Of a stretch of DNA of 64,000 bases, positions 8,213-16,853 are shown piece by piece. The DNA is taken from contig NZ_FNSU01000001.1 of the NCBI RefSeq assembly GCF_900105325.1, positions 62,001-126,000 of the forward strand, in the 5' to 3' direction. This DNA comes from Pseudomonas marginalis (GTDB lineage Bacteria; Pseudomonadota; Gammaproteobacteria; Pseudomonadales; Pseudomonadaceae). The position numbers were made by a program, and so were the translations under genes. Each line of letters starts with the position of its first letter. The first letter of the stretch is position 1. Under the pieces are notes generated by a model. It did not search any database, was not told the DNA's origin, and was given only the letters and a program-made list of their open reading frames with translations.

Positions 8213-8312
8213 AATAAGACTCCGAGTTTGATGTTTTGAACGTTGATTCACTTGTCGTGAGTCAAGCTTCGTGGATGTCTGGAACTTTTTGTAACTTGAA
8301 CCAGGCTGTGAG

Positions 8313-8340
8313 TAGGTGGTTCATGGGGCTAAACCGTTCC
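8313..8340 (-). promoter_or_regulatory. HrpL-dependent hrp box upstream of hrpA
   Basis: Read on the minus strand: GGAACG, 15 bases, then CCACCTA. The HrpL (extracytoplasmic sigma) consensus is GGAACC-N15/16-CCACNNA, so only the sixth base of the first element departs. The downstream element ends 100 bases before the hrpA start, leaving a long leader. This should drive hrpA-hrpB-hrcJ-hrpD-hrpE. Confidence 0.8.
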
Positions 8341-8430
8341 AAACAGGTTTGTGGCTATTTGTTTCTATATATGTGGTTTTTGAGTTGGAAGGATGGAGTT
8401 TTACTGAGTATTTAATAGTTCCCTTTGTCC

Positions 8431-9369
8431 TCAGGACAGTGGGATGTCCAATTTCTTCATCCTGTAGTACAGCGTGCGTTTTGCCATACCCAATTCAATC
8501 GCCACGGTATCCACGCAATACAGGTGGCGGTGCAGCGACTCTTCAATCAAGGCTTTTTCAATGTGCTGCAGGCGTGTCTTAAGGTTCACCTGGGCATCCT
8601 GCAGCTCGCTCACTGAGGTTGAAAACGGTGGCAGGCCCAGCACGAACCTTTTGGCCGTGGAGCGTAACTCCCGAACATTACCCTGCCAGGTATGGCACAG
8701 CAGTTGTTGCAGCAGCCCGTCGGAGGGCGGCGGGGCAGTGCGTTTGAACCGGTGGGCTTCCTGCTGAATCATCTCCAGGAACAACGGGATGATGTGCTCT
8801 CGCCGATCACGCAAGGCTGGAAGCTGGATGTTGACGACATTCAGACGGAAGTACAGGTCGCGCCTGAAGGTTCCGAGTTCGACCATCTGGTGGAGCGATT
8901 GTTGGGCAGACGCGATCACACGCATGTCCACCGGGATGAAGCGGGTTGAGCCCAGGCGCTCCACCCCCCGCGACTCCAGCGCGCGCAGCAGTTTGGCTTG
9001 CAGGTTCAACGGCATGCTATCGATCTCATCGAGGTACAGGGTGCCGAGATGGGCTGCCTCGATAAAACCGGCACGGGACTGGATGGCGCCGGTATAGGCA
9101 CCGCTGTTGACGCCGAACAATTGGCTTTCGGCGAGGCTATCAGGAATAGCCGCACAATTGACCGCGACAAAATTGCCCCGCCGGGTCGATAGGCGGTGAA
9201 CCCGCTGCGCCAGGGTATCTTTGCCAGTGCCGGTTTCTCCCAGCAACAGTATGTCTATGTTGAGGGGGGCCGTGCTGCTCAGTGTGTTTTCAATATCCGT
9301 GTCTTCGAAGAGTGAAGTATCTTTTTCATTTTCTCCAAGGGTGGAGACCGACATCGAAGAGTTCTCCAT
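8431..9369 (-). CDS. hrpS: Sigma-54 enhancer-binding activator of the HrpR/HrpS type
   Basis: 312-residue AAA+ activator without a receiver domain, as in HrpR/HrpS. Walker A is GETGTGKD (near residue 45); the sigma-54 contact loop is GAYTGA, an accepted variant of GAFTGA; the Walker B region LYLDEID and the WQGNVRELR region follow; the C-terminus is a Fis-type helix-turn-helix (DTVAIELGMAKRTLYYRMKKL). The expected target is the sigma-54 promoter of hrpL, outside this window. Only one such gene is present here, unlike the adjacent hrpR-hrpS pair of P. syringae. Starts at 9369 or 9354 are both possible. Confidence 0.9.
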   Translation of the reverse strand: MENSSMSVSTLGENEKDTSLFEDTDIENTLSSTAPLNIDILLLGETGTGKDTLAQRVHRLSTRRGNFVAVNCAAIPDSLAESQLFGVNSGAYTGAIQSRAGFIEAAHLGTLYLDEIDSMPLNLQAKLLRALESRGVERLGSTRFIPVDMRVIASAQQSLHQMVELGTFRRDLYFRLNVVNIQLPALRDRREHIIPLFLEMIQQEAHRFKRTAPPPSDGLLQQLLCHTWQGNVRELRSTAKRFVLGLPPFSTSVSELQDAQVNLKTRLQHIEKALIEESLHRHLYCVDTVAIELGMAKRTLYYRMKKLDIPLS

Positions 9370-9607
9370 TATCGCTCGACTTCAGTGTTGAGAGGACAGT
9401 CTATGCTCGTCAATCAGGAATGAGGGTATAGAACTTATACTGGGATATTGACGTAAGTGTGGGCCGGAATAATGTAGGAAAACCCCGGCATTATTGAGGT
9501 TAAATTGTGCAACTGCCTGGCTGCATTAAAGGCGGAGGGGGGTAAGTAGGGGAAGTCTGGTAGTGAAGTGTGAACGATGCTTGTCCTATGTTAGGAAGTT
9601 TCACCTA
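9370..9607. other. Regulatory gap upstream of the activator gene
   Basis: No gene is visible. The region is A/T-rich compared with the core genes and holds two inverted repeats: GTATA-N5-TATAC at 9426-9440 and AATAATG-N14-CATTATT at 9468-9495. Either could be a protein-binding site for control of the activator gene. I see no convincing sigma-54 promoter. Confidence 0.4.
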
Positions 9608-9641
9608 CAAAAAAGCCGATGCAGTGCATCGGCTTTTTTAT
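9608..9641. terminator. Bidirectional intrinsic terminator after ychF
   Basis: Perfect stem AAAAGCCGATGC / GCATCGGCTTTT with a three-base loop and flanking A and T runs. It ends leftward ychF transcription and marks the border between core genes and the T3SS cluster. Confidence 0.9.
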
Positions 9642-9666
9642 TTGTCGTAGACTTCGCAGGTAGCGT

Positions 9667-10767
9667 TTACACGTTAAAGCGGAAGTGCATCACATCGCCA
9701 TCTTTAACAATGTATTCCTTACCTTCCAAACGCCATTTACCCGCTTCCTTGGCACCGGCCTCACCCTTGAACTGGATAAAGTCGTTGTAGGCGATCACTT
9801 CCGCGCGGATAAAGCCTTTTTCAAAGTCGGTGTGGATCACACCGGCAGCCTGTGGCGCAGTGGCGCCGACTTTTACGGTCCAGGCGCGGACTTCTTCGAC
9901 ACCGGCGGTGAAGTAGGTCTGCAGGTTGAGCATTTCGTAGCCGGCGCGGATCACGCGGTTCAGGCCAGGTTCTTCCAGGCCCAGGGCCTCAAGGAACATG
10001 TCTTTTTCTTCGCCGTCATCCAGCTCGGCGATTTCCGCTTCAATCTTGTTGCACACCGGCACCACGATGGCGCCTTCTTCGTCGGCGATGGCCTTGACCA
10101 CGTCGAGCAGAGGGTTGTTCTCGAAGCCGTCTTCAGCGACGTTGGCGATGTACATCACTGGCTTGGTGGTCAGCAGGTGGAAACCCTTGACCACGGCCTT
10201 CTCGTCAGCGCCCATGGTCTTCATCAGGCTGCGTGCCGGCTTGCCCAGGGTGAAGTGCGCGATCAACTGTTCCAGCAGGCCTTTCTGGACCACTGCGTCC
10301 TTGTCGCCGCCTTTGGCGTTGCGTGCGACTTTCTGCAGTTGCTTCTCGCAGCTGTCGAGGTCGGCGAAGATCAGTTCCAGGTCGATGATCTCGATGTCGC
10401 GTTTCGGGTCGACGCTGTTGGAGACGTGAATCACGTTCTCGTCTTCAAAGCAGCGGACCACGTGGGCGATGGCATCGGTTTCACGGATGTTGGCCAGGAA
10501 CTTGTTGCCCAGGCCTTCACCTTTCGACGCGCCGGCTACCAGGCCTGCGATGTCGACGAACTCCATGGTGGTCGGCAGGATGCGCTTGGGATTGACGATG
10601 GCCGCCAGTGCTTCCAGGCGCGGATCGGGCATCGGCACGATGCCGCTGTTGGGTTCGATGGTGCAGAAGGGGAAGTTCTCCGCCGCAATACCGGACTTGG
10701 TCAAAGCGTTGAACAAGGTGGATTTGCCGACGTTGGGCAGGCCGACGATGCCGCAATTGAATCCCAT
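9667..10767 (-). CDS. ychF: Ribosome-binding ATPase YchF (Obg family)
   Basis: 366 residues. P-loop GLPNVGKST lies at residues 8-16. The fourth nucleotide-binding motif reads NVAE rather than NKxD, which gives YchF its preference for ATP. The C-terminal part (residues about 280-366) is the TGS domain. YchF binds the ribosome and responds to oxidative stress in E. coli. It is downstream of pth, with 22 bases between them, as in other Pseudomonas. Confidence 0.97.
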   Translation of the reverse strand: MGFNCGIVGLPNVGKSTLFNALTKSGIAAENFPFCTIEPNSGIVPMPDPRLEALAAIVNPKRILPTTMEFVDIAGLVAGASKGEGLGNKFLANIRETDAIAHVVRCFEDENVIHVSNSVDPKRDIEIIDLELIFADLDSCEKQLQKVARNAKGGDKDAVVQKGLLEQLIAHFTLGKPARSLMKTMGADEKAVVKGFHLLTTKPVMYIANVAEDGFENNPLLDVVKAIADEEGAIVVPVCNKIEAEIAELDDGEEKDMFLEALGLEEPGLNRVIRAGYEMLNLQTYFTAGVEEVRAWTVKVGATAPQAAGVIHTDFEKGFIRAEVIAYNDFIQFKGEAGAKEAGKWRLEGKEYIVKDGDVMHFRFNV

Positions 10768-10789
10768 GGTGTTTCCCCTCGGAAAAAAG

Positions 10790-11374
10790 TCAGGCCTTCT
10801 GGCTGTGCAGGTTTTTCATCGCGCGGTTCCATTCACCGGCGAAGATATCCGGCAGCACGCCGAGGGCAAAGTCGATGCTGGCATCGAGTTTTTCCTGTTC
10901 GGCGCGTGGCGCACGACCCAGGACGAAATTTGAAACCATACTGGCGACGCCTGGGTGGCCAATGCCGAGCCGCAGGCGGTAAAAATTATTCTGATTGCCC
11001 AACTGCGCGATGATGTCGCGCAGGCCATTGTGCCCGCCGTGCCCGCCGCCGAGCTTGAGCTTGGCAACGCCGGGTGGCAGGTCCAGTTCGTCATGGGCCA
11101 CCAGGATTTCTTCGGGTTTGATCCTGAAGAAGCCCGCAAGCGCCGCTACAGCCTGGCCGCTGCGGTTCATGTAGGTGGTGGGAATCAACAGACGAACATC
11201 CTGACCCTGATGCGAGAAGCGTCCGGTCAGGCCAAAATATTTGCGATCGGCCACCAGGTTTACACCTTGGGCGTGGGCGATGCGCTCAACAAAAAGGGCC
11301 CCTGCGTTATGCCGGGTCTGTTCGTATTCGGCGCCTGGATTTCCCAGGCCAACGATCAGTTTAATGGCAGTCAC
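10790..11374 (-). CDS. pth: Peptidyl-tRNA hydrolase
   Basis: 194-residue enzyme that recycles peptidyl-tRNA released from stalled ribosomes. The N-terminal motif GLGNPGAEYEQTRHNAG holds the catalytic His and the key Asn residues. GTG 11374 is chosen because translation then opens MTAIKLIVGLGNPG, the family N-terminus, with a purine-rich AGGAAGG upstream; the longer frame to 11443 adds unrelated sequence. It lies between rplY and ychF, the usual arrangement. Confidence 0.96.
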   Translation of the reverse strand: MTAIKLIVGLGNPGAEYEQTRHNAGALFVERIAHAQGVNLVADRKYFGLTGRFSHQGQDVRLLIPTTYMNRSGQAVAALAGFFRIKPEEILVAHDELDLPPGVAKLKLGGGHGGHNGLRDIIAQLGNQNNFYRLRLGIGHPGVASMVSNFVLGRAPRAEQEKLDASIDFALGVLPDIFAGEWNRAMKNLHSQKA

Positions 11375-11541
11375 GACAGGGGCCCTTCCTTTGGAGTTGT
11401 GGATAACATCGCTACACCCGCGTGCGGCGAAAGTGGACGACAAGAGATCATTTACTCAAGAGTAAACGCCGCGTTATCGCCCGCTTTCTCGCTACGTTTC
11501 GGTCCGCGATGTTTCCTCAAGCTCCGGCAATACAGAGTGAA

Positions 11542-12141
11542 TTACTCTGCAGCGCCTTCTTCAGCTTCTGGAGCAACGCGTGGAGCGTGTACGTTTGCAA
11601 CAGCTTTGTCATCACCGTGAGCCAGTGCGACAAACTCAACGCCTTTAGGAGCCTTGAGGTCGGACAGGTGGATGATTGCGCCGATTTCCAGAGCCGACAG
11701 GTCGACTTCGATGAACTCAGGCAGATCTTTCGGCAGGCAAGTCACTTCGATTTCGTTCAGGACGTGAGAGATCTCGCCGCCTTTCTTGACCGGAGCTTCT
11801 TCACCAACAAAGTGCACAGGCACGATAGCGGTCAGTTTCTGGCCGGCTACTACGCGTACGAAGTCAGCGTGCAGAACGTGACCCTTGGATGGGTGACGTT
11901 GCAGGGCTTTGATGATGACGTTTTGCTTTTTGCCGCCAACGTTCAGTTCGATAACGTGGCTGTAGGCCGCATCGTTTTCGAGCAGTTTGGCAACTTCTTT
12001 AGCCAGCATGCTGATGGATTCAGGGGCTTTGTCGCCACCGTAAACTACAGCTGGAACCAGGCTTGCGAGACGACGCAGGCGGCGGCTCGCACCTTTCCCC
12101 AGGTCGGAACGCACTTCAGCATTCAGAGTAAAATCGTTCAT
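11542..12141 (-). CDS. rplY: 50S ribosomal protein L25, long CTC form
   Basis: 199 residues beginning MNDFTLNAEVRSDLGKG, with a GGAGA ribosome site upstream. It has the N-terminal L25 domain that binds 5S rRNA (to about residue 95) plus the C-terminal TL5/CTC extension ending in a Glu/Ala-rich tail. E. coli L25 lacks the extension; the long form is normal in Pseudomonas. A prs terminator upstream means it probably has its own promoter at 12142-12206. Confidence 0.97.
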   Translation of the reverse strand: MNDFTLNAEVRSDLGKGASRRLRRLASLVPAVVYGGDKAPESISMLAKEVAKLLENDAAYSHVIELNVGGKKQNVIIKALQRHPSKGHVLHADFVRVVAGQKLTAIVPVHFVGEEAPVKKGGEISHVLNEIEVTCLPKDLPEFIEVDLSALEIGAIIHLSDLKAPKGVEFVALAHGDDKAVANVHAPRVAPEAEEGAAE

Positions 12142-12206
12142 GTTGTATCTCCAAAATAACCACATTCGCCCCAGCGTTTGCGACCAGCGCTAAAGGCGAT
12201 ATGGGC

Positions 12207-12249
12207 AAAAAAGCCCCGCCCCAACAGTATGCTGGGGCGGGGCGCTTTT
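12207..12249 (-). terminator. Intrinsic terminator of prs
   Basis: GC-rich stem GCCCCGCCCCA / TGGGGCGGGGC followed on the minus strand by six T residues, 31-73 bases past the prs stop. Confidence 0.9.
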
Positions 12250-12279
12250 CGTCAGTGAGGTGTTCCGAAGGTTTGACCC

Positions 12280-13221
12280 TTAGCGGAACATCGCGCTGAT
12301 CGATTCTTCGTTGCTGATGCGGCGAACCGCTTCGGCAACTACCGGTGCAATATCCAGTTGACGGATACGCGCACAGGCTTGAGCGGCGGCGGACAACGGG
12401 ATGGTGTTGGTCACCACCAATTCGTCCAGCACAGAGTTCTCGATGTTCTCGATCGCTCGGCCCGACAGCACAGGGTGTGTGCAGTAGGCGAAGACTTTAG
12501 CTGCACCGTGCTCTTTCAAGGCTTTGGCCGCGTGGCACAGGGTGCCGGCGGTGTCGACCATGTCATCAACCAGAATACAGGTACGCCCTTCGACATCACC
12601 GATGATATGCATCACTTCAGAGTGATTGGCTTTCTCACGGCGCTTGTCGATGATCCCGAGGTCCACGCCCAGGGATTTGGCAACAGCTCGTGCACGCACG
12701 ACGCCACCAATGTCCGGGGACACGATCATCAGGTTTTCAAAGCGCTGGTCTTCGATGTCATCCACCAAGACGGGGGAGCCGTAGATGTTATCTACCGGAA
12801 TATCGAAGAACCCCTGGATTTGGTCAGCGTGCAGGTCAACCGTGAGCACACGGTCGATACCTACCACGGTCAGCATGTCAGCAACGACTTTCGCGCTGAT
12901 AGCCACACGTGCGGAACGCGGACGGCGATCCTGGCGGGCATAACCAAAGTAAGGGATTACAGCTGTGATTCGAGTCGCTGAGGAGCGGCGGAAGGCATCA
13001 GCCATCACGACGAGTTCCATCAGGTTATCGTTGGTCGGAGCGCAGGTCGGCTGGATAATGAAGACGTCTTTACCGCGGACGTTTTCATTGATCTCGGCTG
13101 TAATTTCGCCGTCGGAGAATTTACCGACAGAGATGTCACCGAGAGGGATATGCAGCTGACGTACGACACGTCGAGCCAGATCGGGGTTGGCGTTCCCCGT
13201 AAAGACCATCATCTTGGACAC
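12280..13221 (-). CDS. prs: Ribose-phosphate pyrophosphokinase (PRPP synthetase)
   Basis: 313 residues, essentially the Pseudomonas Prs sequence. It makes PRPP for nucleotide, histidine, tryptophan and NAD synthesis. The PRPP-binding loop DDMVDTAGT lies near residue 220, and the ATP-site region FGYARQDRR near residue 100. The start is GTG 13221 (product MSKMMVFTGNANPDLARR). It follows tRNA-Gln and ispE leftward, so it may be cotranscribed with them. Confidence 0.98.
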   Translation of the reverse strand: MSKMMVFTGNANPDLARRVVRQLHIPLGDISVGKFSDGEITAEINENVRGKDVFIIQPTCAPTNDNLMELVVMADAFRRSSATRITAVIPYFGYARQDRRPRSARVAISAKVVADMLTVVGIDRVLTVDLHADQIQGFFDIPVDNIYGSPVLVDDIEDQRFENLMIVSPDIGGVVRARAVAKSLGVDLGIIDKRREKANHSEVMHIIGDVEGRTCILVDDMVDTAGTLCHAAKALKEHGAAKVFAYCTHPVLSGRAIENIENSVLDELVVTNTIPLSAAAQACARIRQLDIAPVVAEAVRRISNEESISAMFR

Positions 13222-13267
13222 GCGCAGTACCTAGAGGCTGAGGGTAACCTGGATGAGTATTAGAAAA

Positions 13268-13342
13268 TGGCAGGGGCGGCTGGATTCGAACCAACGCATG
13301 GCAGGATCAAAACCTGCTGCCTTACCGCTTGGCGACGCCCCT
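13268..13342 (-). tRNA. tRNA-Gln (anticodon UUG)
   Basis: 75-base tRNA read on the minus strand. The acceptor arm AGGGGCG pairs with CGCCCCU and is followed by encoded CCA. The D-loop contains AGCGGTA, the anticodon stem GCAGG/CCTGC holds loop TTTTGAT (anticodon TTG), and the T-arm has GGTTCGAATCC. Length and pattern match bacterial tRNA-Gln. It lies between ispE and prs, as usual in Pseudomonas. Confidence 0.97.
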
Positions 13343-13379
13343 GTATCTGTTGCAACGAGTACCCAGTACTCGATTCCTT

Positions 13380-14231
13380 TTAGAGCAGACTTTGCAGCTT
13401 GCGATGCAACATCGAAACGTTGCTTCCTTTTGCTACAAACCCTGTAAGGGTCTCTGTAAGAAGGGCCGAGACTTTATCAGCTTCAGCTTTGCTTGGGAAG
13501 CCCCCAAACACACAACTTCCAGTTCCGGTTAATTTTGCTTCGGTAAATTTACCTAACAAATTCAAAGCGTTACGTACCTCTGGATAACTCCTTGCTACAA
13601 CCGGTAAGCAGTCATTTCGACTGTTTCCCTTGGGAACGGGGCGCACTTTAATGGGAGGAGAGTTACGTGTCAACAGCGGATCTGAAAAAATTTCTGCTGT
13701 ACTTACAGATACTTGCGGGACAAGCACGACATACCACGGCTCTTCGGGGTATTCCGGGGTGAGTTTTTCCCCCACGCCCTCAGCAAAAGCGGCGTGTCCA
13801 CGCACGAAAACCGGGACGTCGGCGCCCAGCGTGAGGCCCAGCGCAGCCAGGCGATCATGGTCCCAGCCCAGTTGCCACAAATGGTTCAGACCCAGCAGTG
13901 TGGTCGCTGCATTCGAGCTGCCACCACCGATTCCGCCACCCATGGGCAGAATTTTATCGATCCATATATCGATGCCCTGGGAACAGCCGGACTGCTCCTG
14001 GAGTTTTTTCGCGGCCCTCACGATCAGGTTGCTGTCGTGGGGCACACCTTCGAATTCAGTGTGCAGCTGGATCACGCCATCGTCGCGCAGGGCGAAGGTG
14101 AGCTCATCGCCGTAGTCGAGAAATTGAAACAGTGTCTGCAGCTCGTGGTAGCCGTCTTCACGGCGACCGAGAATGTGCAGCATCAGATTGAGTTTGGCAG
14201 GAGAGGGCAGGGTCAGTTTTTGTACGGCCAC
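13380..14231 (-). CDS. ispE: 4-diphosphocytidyl-2-C-methyl-D-erythritol kinase
   Basis: 283-residue GHMP kinase of the MEP isoprenoid pathway. ATP-binding loop PMGGGIGGGSSNAATTL lies near residues 91-107, and the N-terminal PSPAKLNLMLHI has the conserved substrate Lys. The start is GTG 14231, one base after the lolB stop (14233-14235). The last 250 bases of the gene are clearly richer in A/T than the rest. It lies in the lolB-ispE-tRNA-prs order. Confidence 0.96.
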   Translation of the reverse strand: MAVQKLTLPSPAKLNLMLHILGRREDGYHELQTLFQFLDYGDELTFALRDDGVIQLHTEFEGVPHDSNLIVRAAKKLQEQSGCSQGIDIWIDKILPMGGGIGGGSSNAATTLLGLNHLWQLGWDHDRLAALGLTLGADVPVFVRGHAAFAEGVGEKLTPEYPEEPWYVVLVPQVSVSTAEIFSDPLLTRNSPPIKVRPVPKGNSRNDCLPVVARSYPEVRNALNLLGKFTEAKLTGTGSCVFGGFPSKAEADKVSALLTETLTGFVAKGSNVSMLHRKLQSLL

Positions 14232-14232
14232 G

Positions 14233-14850
14233 TTATTGCCCCAGCTTGCGCGGTTGCCAGTCCTTGATCACCAGCGTGACGTCAAGGTCGGTGCCATGCA
14301 GCTTGATGCGCTCTGGCAGCCAATAACCGCCCTGTTCCACGTAGCTGAGGTACTCGAGCTGCCAGCCATCCTGTTCCAGGGTGGCCAGGCGGCTGTCACC
14401 GTTGAGGCTCAGGCGGCTCTTGCTGTCCGGCGCGGGCAAGCCGCGGACCCACCACACCAGGTGCGAGACAGGCAGTTTCCAGCCAATCTGCTCTTCCAGC
14501 AGCGCTTCGGGCGAGGTGGCCTCGTAGCGACCCTGGTTGGCGACTTCGAGGCTGACTTGTCCCGGGCGGCCGGTCAGGCGCGCGGCGCCGCGCCCCAGGG
14601 GGCCGGACAAGCGAATGTCGTAGTAATCCTGGCGTTGCAGCCAGAACAAGGTGCCGCTGCCGGAATCTTTCGGTGCGCGCACCCCGACTTTGCCTTCGAT
14701 CTGCCAGCCGTCGATACTGCCGAGCTGATCCTTGTGCTGCTTCCATTGCGCCGGGTTGCCCTGGCCCTCAACGGATTCGCGGGCACCGAAGCCCGCGCAA
14801 CCGGCGAGCAGGGCGATGAAGCTGAAAACGATAACGTGGCGCAAGAACAT
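14233..14850 (-). CDS. lolB: Outer-membrane lipoprotein receptor LolB
   Basis: 205-residue lipoprotein that receives lipoproteins from periplasmic LolA and inserts them in the outer membrane. The signal peptide ends in lipobox LAGC (Cys near residue 18). The mature part has the family stretches GWQIEGKVGVR and LVWWVRGLPAP. It is followed after one base by ispE and preceded by the TPR lipoprotein gene, so the three form an operon. Confidence 0.95.
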   Translation of the reverse strand: MFLRHVIVFSFIALLAGCAGFGARESVEGQGNPAQWKQHKDQLGSIDGWQIEGKVGVRAPKDSGSGTLFWLQRQDYYDIRLSGPLGRGAARLTGRPGQVSLEVANQGRYEATSPEALLEEQIGWKLPVSHLVWWVRGLPAPDSKSRLSLNGDSRLATLEQDGWQLEYLSYVEQGGYWLPERIKLHGTDLDVTLVIKDWQPRKLGQ

Positions 14851-14854
14851 AAGC

Positions 14855-16579
14855 TTAAAGGGTCTCGGATCCGGTCAGGCGCTTGATGGTACCGCGCAGG
14901 ATGGGGCTTTCTGGTTGTTCCTTGAGGAATTTTTCCCAGATCTGGCGGGCTTCGCGCTGCTTGCCATTGGCCCACAGCACCTCGCCCAGGTGTGCAGCGA
15001 CTTCCTGGTCGGGGAAGCGCTCCAGGGCCTGGCGCAGCAAGCGTTCGGCTTCGTCGAGGTTACCCAGGCGATAGTTCACCCAGCCCAGGCTGTCGAGTAC
15101 GGCCGGGTCTTCCGGGTTGAGCTTGTGCGCCTGTTCGATCAACGCCTTGGCTTCGTCGTAGCGCGTGGTGCGGTCGGACAAGGTGTAGCCCAGGGCATTC
15201 AGGGCCATGGCGTTGTCCGGGTCGCGCTTGATGATCAGGCGCAGGTCTTTTTCCATCTGCGCCAGGTCATTGCGTTTTTCCGCCTGCATGGCGCGGGTGT
15301 ACAGCAGGTTCAAATCGTCGGGGAATTGCAACAAGGCCTGTTGCAGCACCTTCCAGGCGCGCTCGCCCTGATTATTGGCTGACAAGGTCTCGGCCTGGAT
15401 CAGGTAAAGCTGGATCCCGTAGTCCGGTTCGGCATCCCGTGCAGCGGCCAGGCGTTTTTCTGCCTCATCGGTACGCCCGTTGCTCATCAGGATGTCGGCC
15501 TGGCGCAGTTGGGCCGGCAGGTAGTCGTTGCCTGGGCCGACCTGTGCGTATTCGAGCAGGGCGGCCTGCGGGTCGCTGCGCTCTTCAGCGATGCGACCCA
15601 GGTTCAGGTGCGCCGAGTCGACATGGCTTTCGCGCTCGATCAGCTCTTCCAGGTAACCCTTGGCCTCGTCCCAGGCCTTGGCTTCCAGGCACACCAGCGC
15701 CAGGGAGTAACGCAGTTCATCGTCATCGGGGTATTGCTGGAGCAGGTTGGCGAACTGCACTTTGGCGTCCTCCATGCGGTCCTGCTCCACCAGGGTGCGT
15801 GCGTAAGTCAGGCGCAGGCGCTTGTCGTCCGGGTATTTCTTGATGCTTTTTTCCAGCAGTGGAATCGCTTCCTTGCCGCGGTTGAGGTTCTGAAGCAGGC
15901 GCGCGCGCAGCAGAATCGGCGCGATCTCGCCGTCTTCCGGCGGGTTCTGTTCCAGCAGCTTCAGTGCGGCTTCGGCTTCATCATCCTGTTGCAGCAGCAG
16001 GGCCTTGCCGAATATCAGTTGGCTGTTCTTCGGGTGTTTTTGCAGCAGGCGGTCGAAACTCTTCATCAGGCCATTGCGGGTGTCCTGGTCGGTGTCGGCA
16101 GCCGACAGCGCAAGGAAGTCGAAATGGGTGTCGCCCTTGCCTTGCAGGACTTTCTCCATATAGACCATGGAGTCGTCATAGCGCCCGGCCCGCGCCAATT
16201 GAATGGCGGCTGCCCGCTGGGCTTCCAGATCGTCCGGCGCGTTCTTTGCCCAGATCAGCGAAGTATCCAGCGCGGCCTGATCGGCCCCGAGGTACTCGGC
16301 AATGCGGAACGCCCGCTCGGAAATTCCCGGATCCTGGGTGTTGATGGCCTGGGTCACGTAGTTATCCAGCGCAATATCGAAGCGATTGCGCTGGCCGGCC
16401 AGTTCCGCACTGAGCAGGCTGAACACCGTTTCTTCACTGAACGAGGAATAAACCTTGGGCTTTTCAGGGGCGGGTGTGCTGTCTTCCACCGGCGGTGTAC
16501 CGTCCGGCGACACGGGGGCCATGGCCTGGCAGCCGCTGAGGAAGACAAAAGCAAGGAGCAACGCGGAAGATCTATTCAT
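14855..16579 (-). CDS. TPR-repeat lipoprotein, PA4667-like
   Basis: 574 residues with signal peptide and lipobox LSGC (Cys17). Nearly the whole mature part is tetratricopeptide repeats; clear copies include IPLLEKSIKKYPDDKRLRLT, AHLNLGRIAEER and PAVLDSLGWVNYRLGNLDEA. TPR lipoproteins of this type are conserved before lolB in Pseudomonas; a molecular role is not known to me. Divergent from hemA, with a repeat-bearing gap of 274 bases between. Confidence 0.85.
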   Translation of the reverse strand: MNRSSALLLAFVFLSGCQAMAPVSPDGTPPVEDSTPAPEKPKVYSSFSEETVFSLLSAELAGQRNRFDIALDNYVTQAINTQDPGISERAFRIAEYLGADQAALDTSLIWAKNAPDDLEAQRAAAIQLARAGRYDDSMVYMEKVLQGKGDTHFDFLALSAADTDQDTRNGLMKSFDRLLQKHPKNSQLIFGKALLLQQDDEAEAALKLLEQNPPEDGEIAPILLRARLLQNLNRGKEAIPLLEKSIKKYPDDKRLRLTYARTLVEQDRMEDAKVQFANLLQQYPDDDELRYSLALVCLEAKAWDEAKGYLEELIERESHVDSAHLNLGRIAEERSDPQAALLEYAQVGPGNDYLPAQLRQADILMSNGRTDEAEKRLAAARDAEPDYGIQLYLIQAETLSANNQGERAWKVLQQALLQFPDDLNLLYTRAMQAEKRNDLAQMEKDLRLIIKRDPDNAMALNALGYTLSDRTTRYDEAKALIEQAHKLNPEDPAVLDSLGWVNYRLGNLDEAERLLRQALERFPDQEVAAHLGEVLWANGKQREARQIWEKFLKEQPESPILRGTIKRLTGSETL

Positions 16580-16645
16580 ATAGGAAGAGGACGACTAACC
16601 TGCGGTCGGATCATCATGACACAAGCCTTCGGCCAAACATAACCG

Positions 16646-16745
16646 TGTAGGAGCGAGCTTGCTCGCGAAAAGCCTGAGGACAACGCGTTTTCTCAGGAGG
16701 CCGCGTCATGGTTCACGACCATCGAGAGCAGGCTTGCGCCTACAG
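16646..16745. repeat. REP doublet, right arm degenerate
   Basis: Left arm at 16646-16669 carries GAGCGAGCTTGCTCGC, the common REP of the P. fluorescens group. The right arm (about 16726-16744) is a degraded inverted copy ending GCCTACAG. It lies between divergent TPR lipoprotein and hemA genes. Confidence 0.75.
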
Positions 16746-16853
16746 ATGGCCTTTTTATAGGCATAAGCTACTAGGACAATAGACGACGGTGGTTGTTCTG
16801 AATCTTTCGAAGTAGGACAATTGTCGGCTTCCCGACATCATCAGCGATATTGA

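Noticed and set aside
9500..9540. Possible sigma-54 promoter on the minus strand (GGCAGTTGCA)
   Set aside because: The GG and GC elements are five rather than ten bases apart, so it cannot be a -24/-12 promoter.
9685..11013. 442-codon open frame on the plus strand over ychF and pth
   Set aside because: Antisense to two conserved genes, no family resemblance.
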